DNA from: a virus
Virus record (IMG/VR): IMGVR_UViG_3300036791_001543
Location: 1 to 25,982 of that record
Reading direction: 5' to 3' (one strand)
Length of the DNA: 25,982 bases
The notes under the pieces are model-generated. The model searched no databases. It was not told where the DNA came from and saw nothing but the letters and a program-made list of their open reading frames with translations. The position numbers and the translations under genes were made by a program. Positions 15,586 through 23,353 of this stretch are shown here, piece by piece; positions within the stretch are counted from its first letter, which is position 1; each line of letters opens with the position of its first letter.

Positions 15586-15769
15586 CTTCTTTCAGAACCG
15601 GAGGCGGCAGAGTTACGTCTGTGGCCACCCATTTGGCCTTGCGCGCAAAGAAATCAATGTTTTTGCGCAGCACGGGGGCGCATACTGTCACTTTGCCCTC
15701 CCGAACCACGAATCCAGCGGTGACGTTGGCGTGATTCACGATGTAGAGGCCGTCTTTTAGCTGGATCAT
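15575..15769 (-). CDS. Small conserved-type phage protein
   Basis: 64 residues; the ATG overlaps the preceding stop (ATGA). The sequence MIQLKDGLYIVNHANVTAGF followed by VCAPVLRKNI and a FFARKAKWV stretch resembles a short protein common in phage genomes with the pattern of a Gly-Leu-Tyr-Ile-Val start, an Ala-Gly-Phe-Val-Val strand and a Cys-Ala-Pro-x-Leu-Arg turn. From general memory these are annotated as hypothetical. It may fold as a small beta domain with a C-terminal helix. The role is unknown; it lies between the scaffold and capsid genes. Confidence 0.75.
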   Translation of the reverse strand: MIQLKDGLYIVNHANVTAGFVVREGKVTVCAPVLRKNIDFFARKAKWVATDVTLPPPVLKEAIS

Positions 15770-15927
15770 CGCTTTTTCTTTCCGCTGTAGAGATCGCCGC
15801 CTGGTTTGAACCTTCTGGCCAGTGCTTTACGGGCCGGGGTGCATGTCGATTTCGACATGGGAGTGCAATAACCGGCGTGTTTCGGGTTGATCGCCCCTTG
15901 CAGGAACTTTTTCTTTTCTGCTGGCAT
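15766..15927 (-). CDS. Small basic Cys-containing phage protein
   Basis: 53 residues with GGAGG six bases before the ATG. The stop overlaps the next start (ATGA). It is strongly basic: MPAEKKKFLQGAIN, then the middle KHAGYCTPMSKSTCTPARKA and the end RRFKPGGDLYSGKKKR. Two Cys are 8 residues apart. The Ala-Arg-Lys-Ala-Leu-Ala-Arg-Arg-Phe-Lys run is a pattern I know from short phage proteins; nucleic-acid contact is plausible. The function is unknown. The scaffold stop is 3 bases upstream. Confidence 0.75.
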   Translation of the reverse strand: MPAEKKKFLQGAINPKHAGYCTPMSKSTCTPARKALARRFKPGGDLYSGKKKR

Positions 15928-15930
15928 GTT

Positions 15931-17235
15931 TTACCTCCCTCTCTGTTGGTTTCTGTGAAATTCCCGCAGGAACACCTCGTTAAAAGGCCGTTTCAGGTCG
16001 GCCTGTAGCTGGCTTTCACTGGTCAGGTGAGAGGCATTCCCGCTGCTTTCGCTCAAGGTTGGTTCCTGCCAGCCTTTTTCCTTGATTACCTGCTTTAATT
16101 CGGCCACCTGCTTCTGGGCCTTCATAAAAAGGTTGCGATAAGCGTCCGCCGCCGGTGCCAGAAGGCAGGCATACGCCACCTTGTTCAGGTCGGTGTTCTC
16201 CAAAAACAGGCTGCGCGCCTGGTCGATCACGTTGTCTCCCTGCTCGTTCCACCATTTGGTCTCTGGATCGTTGGTTTTAAGGAAAACTTCCACCTTGGCC
16301 TCGTCCCGCAGAGTGGAAAGCGCCCGGTCGAACATGTCTTTCATGTCGTTGCGGGCTTTTCCCAGCTCCTGGTACTGCCGCTGATTTTCCCGCTGCTTCA
16401 AGGTTTCCAGCGTGCGTGGCGCATCCGCGATGGCGGCCCGCCGCGCCTCATCGTAACGCCGGTAATTGCGCAGCGCGTCATGCGCCTCGGCCTTGGCGCT
16501 CTCGGGGATGTCGGCAAAGAGATTGTCCAGCGCCTCAAACTGGGCGCGGCCACTCATCGACATGGCGGCGCGCAGATCTTCCGGGTTGCCTCCGGCCTCT
16601 TTCACGATGCGGGTGGCTTCATGCCAGTTGGCGTACAGCGGCTGCATGATGCTCTGCTGGAAATCGGGTGAATGTTCGACGCCCACACGCGAGAGCACTT
16701 CGGACATCTGCTTGTTTTGCGCTTCCAGGAAATTCATCCGCTCCAGGTTGGGCTGATCGGGCTGACGATTCCTGACAGTGGCCAGTTCGTCCTTAACCCT
16801 TTTGTAGGCGTCACGAAGACCCTTGATCCGGCTCTGTTTCTGCTCCGGCGGAAGATCCTCGGCCCACTCGGTTTCAACTTCATCTGCCCTGGCTGCTGTT
16901 GGCGGCTTTTCTGTTCGCAGCGCCTCTTCCAGGAAGGAAGGAATCTTGTGCTCCACTGGAGCGGCAGGTTTTTCTGTCGGCGGCTTTTGCGGTTCCGTCA
17001 CGGGAGGAGGCGGCTCGGTTTCCCGCCTTGGCTGCGTCGTTGGCGGCGCATGCGGCGCAGGCGGCTTCGCTGCTTCCTTTTCGGCAGGCGATGGCGGCAG
17101 CACCGCATCGAACAACGATTGGATCCTGTCGATTCCCGGGGAATTATCCACGCCCGCGGGAGGAGCTACGATTCCAGGTTCGTTGGCAGGCTGGGTGACA
17201 GTTGGAGTGGGCGGTACGATTTGCGGTTCGGGCAT
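15931..17235 (-). CDS. Probable scaffolding protein
   Basis: 434 residues. Residues 1-110 are a Pro/Ala/Glu-rich, probably disordered arm (PPAPHAPPTTQPRRETEPPP). From about 115 to the end the chain is almost all charged helix with coiled-coil character (SRIKGLRDAYKRVKDELATV, KARNDMKDMFDRALSTLRDE, KAQKQVAELKQVIKEKGW). It ends in a short basic tail (FHRNQQRGR), as scaffolds that dock to the capsid often do. It has no Cys-rich or catalytic motif, and sits between portal and capsid genes as podoviral scaffolds do. It is longer than T7 gp9 (about 300 residues) and closer to the size of P22 gp8. The call is by position and composition. Confidence 0.6.
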   Translation of the reverse strand: MPEPQIVPPTPTVTQPANEPGIVAPPAGVDNSPGIDRIQSLFDAVLPPSPAEKEAAKPPAPHAPPTTQPRRETEPPPPVTEPQKPPTEKPAAPVEHKIPSFLEEALRTEKPPTAARADEVETEWAEDLPPEQKQSRIKGLRDAYKRVKDELATVRNRQPDQPNLERMNFLEAQNKQMSEVLSRVGVEHSPDFQQSIMQPLYANWHEATRIVKEAGGNPEDLRAAMSMSGRAQFEALDNLFADIPESAKAEAHDALRNYRRYDEARRAAIADAPRTLETLKQRENQRQYQELGKARNDMKDMFDRALSTLRDEAKVEVFLKTNDPETKWWNEQGDNVIDQARSLFLENTDLNKVAYACLLAPAADAYRNLFMKAQKQVAELKQVIKEKGWQEPTLSESSGNASHLTSESQLQADLKRPFNEVFLREFHRNQQRGR

Positions 17236-17241
17236 AATTAT

Positions 17242-17547
17242 TTAGTGCGCTGTTTCGTGTTTTGGCGGTGCTTCGTAAGTGGACGGCCCGGGGTCAGGGG
17301 CGACCATCTTCGCTTTGGACAGAAGTTTAAGAGTGTCGCCATATTTAGAATAGCCACGGGTAACGCCCAATTCGATGGCTGCACGGGTGGGCGATACATC
17401 TTCGTTCTTGTCGCCGTTCAGGGCAAAGCGGGCGGGGTGGTTTTCTTCCATGAGCGACATGACCAGTCGCAGGATGCCGTTTGTCTGTAGTTCTTTGGCC
17501 CATTGGCTAGGCAGGTACTTGTGCCTCCTGAATTCTTCTACTGTGAT
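17242..17547 (-). CDS. Small phage protein with apparent ATC start
   Basis: 101 residues if begun at ATC 17547, which gives a chain starting (M/I)TVEEFRRHKYLPSQWAKE and LRLVMSLMEENHPARF. An AAGGAG lies seven bases before this ATC. The reading overlaps the portal stop by 10 bases, in keeping with this operon. The next in-frame ATG (17460) would drop 29 residues of convincing sequence and has no ribosome site in front; a CTG at 17514 has AGGAGG nine bases upstream and is the other candidate. The protein looks like a short helical phage protein (Val-Glu-Glu-Phe, then Gln-Trp-Ala-Lys). The role is unknown. It lies between portal and scaffold. Confidence 0.6.
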   Translation of the reverse strand: MTVEEFRRHKYLPSQWAKELQTNGILRLVMSLMEENHPARFALNGDKNEDVSPTRAAIELGVTRGYSKYGDTLKLLSKAKMVAPDPGPSTYEAPPKHETAH

Positions 17548-20213
17548 GACTGCTCTCCTTCCTGTTTACGCCTGGCCGCGGCAGCCGCAAGCGCGTTCTG
17601 GTTGCGTATGGCCGTGGCGGTCTTGGCAGTCTCGCGCTGGATCGACGTCCTGGTCTTAGCGCCTTCACGGGCAATGGCGGTCTTGGCCTTGGCGTCTTCA
17701 CGCTGGATCTGGGTCTGCGCCTTGAGGGTTTCCCGCTGGATGCCGGTGCCGGTTTTCTTGTCCGAAAGGGATTCCGAATGCGCGGCCTTGCGTTCCTTCA
17801 GCCCGAACTCATGCTGCTGTTTCTGGCCTTTAAGCTGAAGGTCGCCCATCACTTTCACCATCGCTGGATCGGGAGGCTGCGGCTCTCCCGGTGGCGGCTG
17901 CTGGGCCATCGCGCCAAGGTGCTCGGTCAACTGCTGGTGCAACTGATCGGAAATCTTCCCGACCATATCGAGTTGTTTCTGCTTTTGTTTGACCTCCATT
18001 TGTCGGGTGGGATCGCCTTGCAGCGCGGCGAGATGCTGCGCCATGTGCGGCCCGGCCTGTTCCATGTGGATCAATTTGGAAGTCATGTCCGCCGGATCCA
18101 TCGGGCCAGCGCCGTTGCTGCCGTTGCTGCCATTTCCCGCCACCACGCCGCCCTGCGCATATCCGATTGGCGTTTGCCCGCTTGGCGGAGGAAGCGGCAA
18201 CTGCCCGGCAGGAAGCGTCTGAATGGGCGGCCCTCCCATCGCACCAACTCCTCCCATCGCGCCCGACGGCGGCGGGCCGCCTTGACCGCCGCCCTGTCCC
18301 TGCTGCTGCATCATCTGAGCCATTTGCGGAGCGACATGCTGCATGACGTCCTGCATGTGAACATCGAAATGGATGGAGTGATTCTGCTGCGGTTCCACCA
18401 GTGCGCGTCCGCCCTGCGTCCGCAGCGCGTTATTTTCCAGGACGGCCAGCGCCGCGTGCGCGTCAGGGACGCCGCTTTTCTCAATGGGCTGAAAGTAGGA
18501 ATCGACCGAGTACATGCCCACCCCGGGGAGTGACGCCACCCGTGCGCGAAGGGCGTGATTACGGCCCACTTCGTTCATGTAGGGAATCAGTTGCACCAGT
18601 TGCGTGGTGGCGACATCGCGCAGTTGGGGCGAACCGTAGCCGATGGAGCGGGTGGAAACGACCCTTTTGATGTTCCGGAAATCGAGAATCTGGGCAGGAA
18701 TTCCGCGTATGATGCAGCGGGCCTTGAACTTCATGGCTTCCAGCCCACCGGGAATGGTTTCGTTCTGGGCCGGATCAAGGAGGCGGCGGAGGGTTTCCCG
18801 ATGCCATTTGTCCAGATTATTGTAGTAGCGATTGGTTGCGCCCTTGGTCAGCGTGCCCTGCTGCTGCGAAATGATCTGGGCCTGCCCGAGAGTCGGTTCG
18901 GGCCGCGATTCATCGCTGCGCTGCCGGTAAGAGCCGGTGTTTTGCTGGAGAGTTCCGTGCAACTCGCGCCGGATGGCCAGTGCTCCTTCAAGTGCTTCAG
19001 CGATTCGGGTTTGGGCAACCTTGTATCCAGGGGCGACCACCGAAGCGCCTCCGACCAGTGATATTTGGGTTTCCTCCAGGGAATTGGAGTCCTGAGTTTC
19101 CAGCGTAATACCAGAGCCAATGACCGCGCCATCAAGCATCTGGCAGAAGGTTCGGTTCGATATGTCGCAGTAGTCATAGATCTTCGGCCCCAAGCCCTTC
19201 ACCGAATGCCAGGTGCCGTCCGGCCCGGTGTCGAAGAAGAAGGGGCAAAGCACCTGCGCGAAAGAGTCGTACTTGTTGCGGCGCTTGAAGATATAACCGG
19301 TTTCCTCGGCTAACGAGTCATAGGGCTGATCCTGATTGATGGGGCTGTCGGTGATGATGTAGTGGGAGATTTTCCCGCCAAATTCCTTAACAAAAATGCT
19401 GGCCACATAGATTCGGTCGCTGCGATGAATCCCGTAGAAGAGATCGCCTGTGCGGATGGCGCGCTGGTAGAGGTCGTAGTTTTCCATTCCCCAGGTGGTG
19501 CGCATTTCGCGCATGGAGCAGTCGATGATGGCCTGTTTGCAAAGAGGGCGGTTCCATCCTTCCCCGGCTGGGTCGTCAGTAGCTCCCTTGTCCAGAAACG
19601 AATCCAGCTCATCGGCCCGGTAGGAATGCAGGACGACGCACATTTCCAGCTCATCCACGTTGGCCTTGGTCTCGATGGGGACAAGGACTTTGCGGGCCTT
19701 GGTGGCTTCGGAATGCCAGCCCAGGTAATGCGGCCAGAAGAGCGGCCCGGTGCCGTTGACGATCATCTGCCACTGGTGAAGCTGCATCTGGATGTCGAAG
19801 CCGTCCCAGGCTGAAAGCACATCGGTGTATTCCTCGGTGATCCAGCCGTTCCACTGATCGACCATCCATGATTCCTGACCGGCGGTGTCGAACTCGATCT
19901 GGGCAAAGCTGGGCACTTCAAATACCAGGTCGTAGTAAGGCGTCTTGGCCGCCTCTACGATACCCTCCGACTCACGAAGGTTGAAATTGGCCCGGTGTCC
20001 CTGCCCGATGTCGATCAGCTTTTGGGAATTCCAGGGCGGGTTGCCGTCCATGAGTCCCTGAATGGTGGTGTAACGGTACATGCGCTCGTCATCTTCATGT
20101 TTGAGGCGCTGCACCAGCGAGCGGGCGTTACCGGCGTTGCCAATCCTGGAAGTAGGCCGTTTCCCGGTCTCGGGATCGAGCGTGGCCAGCCGTTGTCCGT
20201 AGGTATCGGTCAT
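17538..20213 (-). CDS. Portal protein
   Basis: 891 residues from ATG 20213, which overlaps the upstream stop (ATGA); an in-frame earlier ATG is rejected. The body (1-620) is a podovirus-type portal: FKRRNKYDSFAQVLCPFF, GTWHSVKGLGPKIYDYCDIS, the long helix through TLGQAQIISQQQGTLTKGAT and the following YYNNLDKWHRETLRRLLDP stretch. Residues about 640-760 are Gly/Pro/Gln-rich linker. From about 760 the protein becomes helical, and at about 820-874 has five 11-residue repeats (IQRETLKAQTQ, IQREDAKAKTA and similar). Function: dodecameric vertex ring through which DNA enters and leaves. It is longer than P22 portal (725) because of the added tail. Confidence 0.85.
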   Translation of the reverse strand: MTDTYGQRLATLDPETGKRPTSRIGNAGNARSLVQRLKHEDDERMYRYTTIQGLMDGNPPWNSQKLIDIGQGHRANFNLRESEGIVEAAKTPYYDLVFEVPSFAQIEFDTAGQESWMVDQWNGWITEEYTDVLSAWDGFDIQMQLHQWQMIVNGTGPLFWPHYLGWHSEATKARKVLVPIETKANVDELEMCVVLHSYRADELDSFLDKGATDDPAGEGWNRPLCKQAIIDCSMREMRTTWGMENYDLYQRAIRTGDLFYGIHRSDRIYVASIFVKEFGGKISHYIITDSPINQDQPYDSLAEETGYIFKRRNKYDSFAQVLCPFFFDTGPDGTWHSVKGLGPKIYDYCDISNRTFCQMLDGAVIGSGITLETQDSNSLEETQISLVGGASVVAPGYKVAQTRIAEALEGALAIRRELHGTLQQNTGSYRQRSDESRPEPTLGQAQIISQQQGTLTKGATNRYYNNLDKWHRETLRRLLDPAQNETIPGGLEAMKFKARCIIRGIPAQILDFRNIKRVVSTRSIGYGSPQLRDVATTQLVQLIPYMNEVGRNHALRARVASLPGVGMYSVDSYFQPIEKSGVPDAHAALAVLENNALRTQGGRALVEPQQNHSIHFDVHMQDVMQHVAPQMAQMMQQQGQGGGQGGPPPSGAMGGVGAMGGPPIQTLPAGQLPLPPPSGQTPIGYAQGGVVAGNGSNGSNGAGPMDPADMTSKLIHMEQAGPHMAQHLAALQGDPTRQMEVKQKQKQLDMVGKISDQLHQQLTEHLGAMAQQPPPGEPQPPDPAMVKVMGDLQLKGQKQQHEFGLKERKAAHSESLSDKKTGTGIQRETLKAQTQIQREDAKAKTAIAREGAKTRTSIQRETAKTATAIRNQNALAAAAARRKQEGEQSSQ
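17587..17751 (-). repeat. Five tandem 33-bp units in the portal 3' end
   Basis: Units start at 17587, 17620, 17653, 17686 and 17719, each 33 bp, encoding 11-residue helical repeats with a hydrophobic residue, Gln/Ala-Arg-Glu and a Lys-Thr or Lys-Ala pair at fixed places (about residues 820-874). The first-listed unit is the most diverged. The spacing is that of a hendecad coiled coil. The copies differ at several bases, so they are old or under protein-level constraint. Confidence 0.75.
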
Positions 20214-21022
20214 GGCGCTGGGACTCCGTATTTGGCCGCCCATCCGGCCTGAAGACCCTGGATCTTGTCAAAAGCAAGCGCACTATTATACATGACCACC
20301 TCGGCAATCCCGCCGTTGAACGGCCAGGAAGTTAGATCGCCCAGCATGCCGATGACAATGTTGTTATTAAAAGCGTCTGTTCCGGAGTCACCGCTGTTGC
20401 GCAGGATGGCATCGCGGTAGATTTTACCGGAAGTGCCATTGAACACGGCGCAGTAAACGTTGTACTCCGAGGTGCTGGTGGCCACGGGAGAAACTAATCC
20501 TGTGGTGGAGGTAGCAGTGCCAAAGTGGTCGGTGCTATCGAAATACATCAACTGCCGCGCCCCAGGGTTGTAGGTGTCTATCATGGCAGTTGGAGTCCCG
20601 AAACCAGCCCGGGCTGCTATCACAAAGATGGTATCCGGCTGCGACAGTGAAACCGGGTTGGCTGATCCCATGTAACCTTGAGTGAATCCGAAAACAGGTT
20701 TGCCGTTTACCTGGTTGTTGAAAAACGTTGGCCGCCCCGACCCTCCAAGGTTCAGGGTCAACCCTTGTGGCCCCGACTCCACGATGCTGTTGGGATTCCA
20801 TCCGTCAGGAAAAGAGTAGGCATCGGCTTTCATCCAGAAAAACATACCGGCTACCTGATCCGGGGTAAGCGGCACGATGGGCGCTGGGCCGCTGCCGCCA
20901 TGCGGATGAAACCCCCGGTCGTTGAGCGCCCTGTCTCCGCCCCGGTTATAGCCGATGCCGCGGTCTAGCAGGCGGCGGTCGCCGCCAAACACACCGCGAT
21001 CAGGATCGGAACGGGTTCGCAT
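20210..21022 (-). CDS. LamG/ConA-like domain protein with Arg/Asp/Gly-rich N-terminus
   Basis: 270 residues; ATG 1 base after the upstream stop. Residues 1-45 hold repeated Asp-Arg-Gly and Gly-Gly-Asp-Arg words (DRGVFGGDRRLLDRGIGYN). From about 50 to the end the chain follows the concanavalin-A/LamG pattern: FFWMKADAYSFPDGW, GSGRPTFFNNQVNGKPVFGF, PDTIFVIAARAGF, AVFNGTSGKIYRDAI and GGIAEVVMYNSALAF, with the closing WAAKYGV. Such domains bind carbohydrate or mediate surface contact. No enzyme pair is visible. Its position before the portal is odd for an adhesin, so it may be a head-decoration protein. The role is inferred. Confidence 0.75.
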   Translation of the reverse strand: MRTRSDPDRGVFGGDRRLLDRGIGYNRGGDRALNDRGFHPHGGSGPAPIVPLTPDQVAGMFFWMKADAYSFPDGWNPNSIVESGPQGLTLNLGGSGRPTFFNNQVNGKPVFGFTQGYMGSANPVSLSQPDTIFVIAARAGFGTPTAMIDTYNPGARQLMYFDSTDHFGTATSTTGLVSPVATSTSEYNVYCAVFNGTSGKIYRDAILRNSGDSGTDAFNNNIVIGMLGDLTSWPFNGGIAEVVMYNSALAFDKIQGLQAGWAAKYGVPAP

Positions 21023-21023
21023 G

Positions 21024-21335
21024 TTATGCTATTTGTTTTCCTTCCACTCCGCGTGCCTTCCGGTCGTTGGTGCGCTTGTTAAGCCACATCAGGCATTCCT
21101 CCAGCTTGGTGATGACGATGGCGTTTTCCCGGCAGGGAAACTTCTTTTGCAGGAAACTTATCCGGCAGATCAAGACCGCCAGCACTTCCTCGTTGGTAGT
21201 GCCGTCATGGGCGGTCAGGAGTTTTTCCGGATCGTCGGGATTGGGGTATTTCTCGATGAACTGTAACAACTGAACGTTGTTGGGATGCTCGAAGTTACTG
21301 AGTTCGTATCTATGGCCGCGTGTTATTACTTTCAC
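21024..21335 (-). CDS. Phage protein resembling the Acb2/Tad1 hairpin family
   Basis: 103 residues, GTG start overlapping the upstream stop (GTGA). Sequence: GHRYELSNFE, then QLLQFIEKYP, GTTNEEVLAVLICRISFLQK (45-64) and CRENAIVITKLEECLMWLNK (68-87), followed by RTNDRKARGVEG (88-99). Two helices with a CRENA turn and a conserved RGVEG tail form a pattern I remember from short phage proteins, some annotated as Acb2/Tad1-domain proteins that bind cyclic nucleotides and block CBASS or Thoeris signalling. I cannot check this here; it could also be a conserved phage protein of another role. It lies directly before the LamG-like gene. Confidence 0.45.
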   Translation of the reverse strand: MKVITRGHRYELSNFEHPNNVQLLQFIEKYPNPDDPEKLLTAHDGTTNEEVLAVLICRISFLQKKFPCRENAIVITKLEECLMWLNKRTNDRKARGVEGKQIA

Positions 21336-21601
21336 AATTTTGTGTACCCTTCTTCAAACGCCTTGGCCGGGGAAAACGATTTGTAGCCGTCGTCATAGAC
21401 CACGTAATAACCGCCTTCCACGGGGTTGTGTTTGGTTACGTACTCCGGCGACACCGGGAAAGAGGCGTAACCCTGCTCTGCCGGTGTGATGACTCCGCTG
21501 TCATCGGGATTCTTCTGGAAATGGGCGATTTTCAGCGCGTGAACTTTCTTGTGGCACTGGTATCGCGGCATTTCGATCTGGGCTGTTGGTTCGTTTTCCA
21601 T
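21332..21601 (-). CDS. Small conserved phage protein (YQCHK family)
   Basis: 89 residues, ATG 3 bases after the upstream stop, stop overlapping the next gene start (GTGA). The motif MPRYQCHKKVHALKIAHF (about 11-28) and the end GGYYVVYDDGYKSFSPAKAF are typical of a short phage protein family seen across many podo- and siphophages; it has no assigned biochemical role to my knowledge. The single Cys-His pair could hold a metal but there is no second pair. It has neither membrane segment nor signal. Confidence 0.75.
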   Translation of the reverse strand: MENEPTAQIEMPRYQCHKKVHALKIAHFQKNPDDSGVITPAEQGYASFPVSPEYVTKHNPVEGGYYVVYDDGYKSFSPAKAFEEGYTKL

Positions 21602-21604
21602 AAG

Positions 21605-21928
21605 TCATGTTGCTCCAAAGAGCGGGTCGCCGGAATCCGGCATGATGATGGGTGAATGGTTGCCGCCTGGTTCGCTTTCCAGCGGGAAATTTCTCTGCTT
21701 ATGGAACTCTTCCAAGAGCACGTTGCGCATCCGGGAGATCAGTTGCTCCGGCGAATTGCCCCGGATCCCTTTCTGTCTTTCGTGCTGAATATCCAGCACT
21801 GCCGCGGCATAGCCCCGCTGCGCATCGAATCCGATGTCGATCCGGAAAAGCAACTTTACCTGGGTGGATTTGATGTCCGGCATGGCGTCCCTGTTATCTG
21901 TTTTGCTCCTGAGAAGGGTAAAAGTCAC
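21605..21928 (-). CDS. Small hypothetical protein
   Basis: 107 residues, GTG start overlapping the previous stop (GTGA). MTFTLLRSKTDNRDAMPDIK leads into two amphipathic strands (VKLLFRIDIGFDAQRGYAAA) and a helix pair (PEQLISRMRNVLLEEFHKQR). The end is an acidic, Pro-containing tail. I recognise no family. The even strand-helix layout suggests a small mixed alpha/beta fold. Function unknown. Confidence 0.7.
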   Translation of the reverse strand: MTFTLLRSKTDNRDAMPDIKSTQVKLLFRIDIGFDAQRGYAAAVLDIQHERQKGIRGNSPEQLISRMRNVLLEEFHKQRNFPLESEPGGNHSPIIMPDSGDPLFGAT

Positions 21929-22755
21929 GCATAAATATCTCCCTTGTTAGCCATCTGCCGGTAAAGATTCTCGACATCAGGGTCTTCAATGTCCCGAAAA
22001 ACGTCCATCAGCGGCAGATGAGCGTCAGAAAGGTAAGGCGGCGGAGGCGGCGGCGGTGCCCAGTCCGGGTAACTCATGCCCTGCCAGAGGTCTTTGGGTT
22101 TTCCCGGAGGCGGTTTCTGGGGAGAATACCAGTTCCAGTCCACCGGCCCGACCTGCTCATGCGTTGCAGGAGTCGGCGGGGGCGGCAGTTCGATGTCTTT
22201 GCCGGTTAGCTTTCCTCTGGGGTAAGGAGCTTCGGCGTAGGGAAGCGCCTCATAATCGAACAGGTTTACCCCGGGCGGACGGCTGCTCTGAATGGGTGGC
22301 GGAACGTATTGCGGCGGGGTGAAAGGATCGCCGCTGAAGAAAAATTGCGAGCTGGGAGGTGGTTGAGAAGGCGGTTGCGGCGGAGGCTCATAGGAGCGCA
22401 CCTTGTCCAGCAGCGTCTTTGTTTCCGGCGGCAGCATTTCTTCCGGGGAGACGGGCATTTCTGGGCGCATTCCTTCCAGTGCCGCACCCTCGCCGCCGCC
22501 TTTCCCCATGAAAAGAAGCGGTGCCAGGGTGGAAATGATGGGCAAAACATCGCGCTGGAAATTCCCCGGGCTTGTTCCAAAGACTGCGCCCTGCAACGCG
22601 CCCATGTCGCCATGCATGATGCGCGAGCGGGCCAGGTCGTTGTATTCCCGCTCACCCAGCACGGCTTTCCCCGCCGTGGCGTACCAGGGATCTTCGTCCA
22701 GCGTTTCCCACCAGGGTTTGATGGGAGGCGCTACATTGGAACGTGGGTCAGCCAC
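21925..22755 (-). CDS. Proline-rich hypothetical protein
   Basis: 276 residues from GTG at 22755, which overlaps the upstream stop by 8 bases. The N-terminal 100 residues contain helices (KPWWETLDEDPWYATAGKAV) with several Trp. From about residue 120 to 245 it is a long Pro-rich linker (EPPPQPPSQPPPSSQFFFSG; WAPPPPPPPYLSDAHLP), and the last 30 residues are acidic (DVFRDIEDPDVENLYRQMAN). No catalytic motif is seen. It could be a spacer or assembly protein; its function is unknown. Confidence 0.65.
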   Translation of the reverse strand: MADPRSNVAPPIKPWWETLDEDPWYATAGKAVLGEREYNDLARSRIMHGDMGALQGAVFGTSPGNFQRDVLPIISTLAPLLFMGKGGGEGAALEGMRPEMPVSPEEMLPPETKTLLDKVRSYEPPPQPPSQPPPSSQFFFSGDPFTPPQYVPPPIQSSRPPGVNLFDYEALPYAEAPYPRGKLTGKDIELPPPPTPATHEQVGPVDWNWYSPQKPPPGKPKDLWQGMSYPDWAPPPPPPPYLSDAHLPLMDVFRDIEDPDVENLYRQMANKGDIYA

Positions 22756-23353
22756 GGTAATTCTCGCTTTCCTTGTTCAGCCAGCAGTGGGACGGGTACA
22801 TCTGTTGCACCCCGGAGTTCTCTGTGTCAAGAATGGAAATCGGAAAATGCACCTTCGCTTTAAGGAAACACTTACATACAGCGCAAGTGCGCAGGGTGTT
22901 ATCGGCTTTTGTACGCTTCTCCCCCGTGATTTCGAGGACTGCCTTGTAGCAGGCCGAGCAACCTTCAACGTTGACATTGAGGTAGCAGCGCGAGCATACC
23001 TGTGCCCGCCTTTCTGCCTCAGCCTGCGGTGCATATTCGCATCCCCCTGCCACCCAGCGAGCGAAAGTTTTGAGTCCTTCCGCGACATCGTTCCAGCTTA
23101 ACCACATGTTGGGCCGTGGCCGGTTATCGTCATCGTAGCGGCAGAACCCGATGGGCAATCCCAGGCAAAGCTGGTGCTGCATGTCCTGTTCCAGTGTGTC
23201 TGGGACAGGTTTGTTATTAGTGAAGAGATGCTGCTTGGCGGCAGCCACCCAGTCCACGTAAGTCCAGGCGTGAACCACGTAGCCGTCGTCGGAAAACATG
23301 TAGCGATACCCGTTAGGCGGGCAATCGCCCCATTCATTGATTAGTGAGAGCAT
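22748..23353 (-). CDS. Cys-rich, zinc-ribbon-like protein
   Basis: 201 residues from ATG 23353, whose A is shared with the upstream stop (TAATG); a longer GTG reading is rejected. The C-terminal half holds paired Cys: CSRCYLNVNVEGCSAC (Cys120, 123, 132, 135), and CAVCKC (157, 160, 162), then CW (Cys190). This arrangement matches zinc-ribbon-like proteins seen next to phage terminase genes. The N-terminal half is Trp- and Asp-rich with a GYRYMFSDDGYVVHAW stretch. It may bind DNA or partner proteins during packaging. Role inferred from context. Confidence 0.65.
   Translation of the reverse strand: MLSLINEWGDCPPNGYRYMFSDDGYVVHAWTYVDWVAAAKQHLFTNNKPVPDTLEQDMQHQLCLGLPIGFCRYDDDNRPRPNMWLSWNDVAEGLKTFARWVAGGCEYAPQAEAERRAQVCSRCYLNVNVEGCSACYKAVLEITGEKRTKADNTLRTCAVCKCFLKAKVHFPISILDTENSGVQQMYPSHCWLNKESENYRG

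Noticed and set aside
15586-15610. Possible plus-strand terminator AAGAA-N5-TTCTT after the small plus-strand gene
   Set aside because: Stem is only five A/T-rich pairs with no U-run; too weak.
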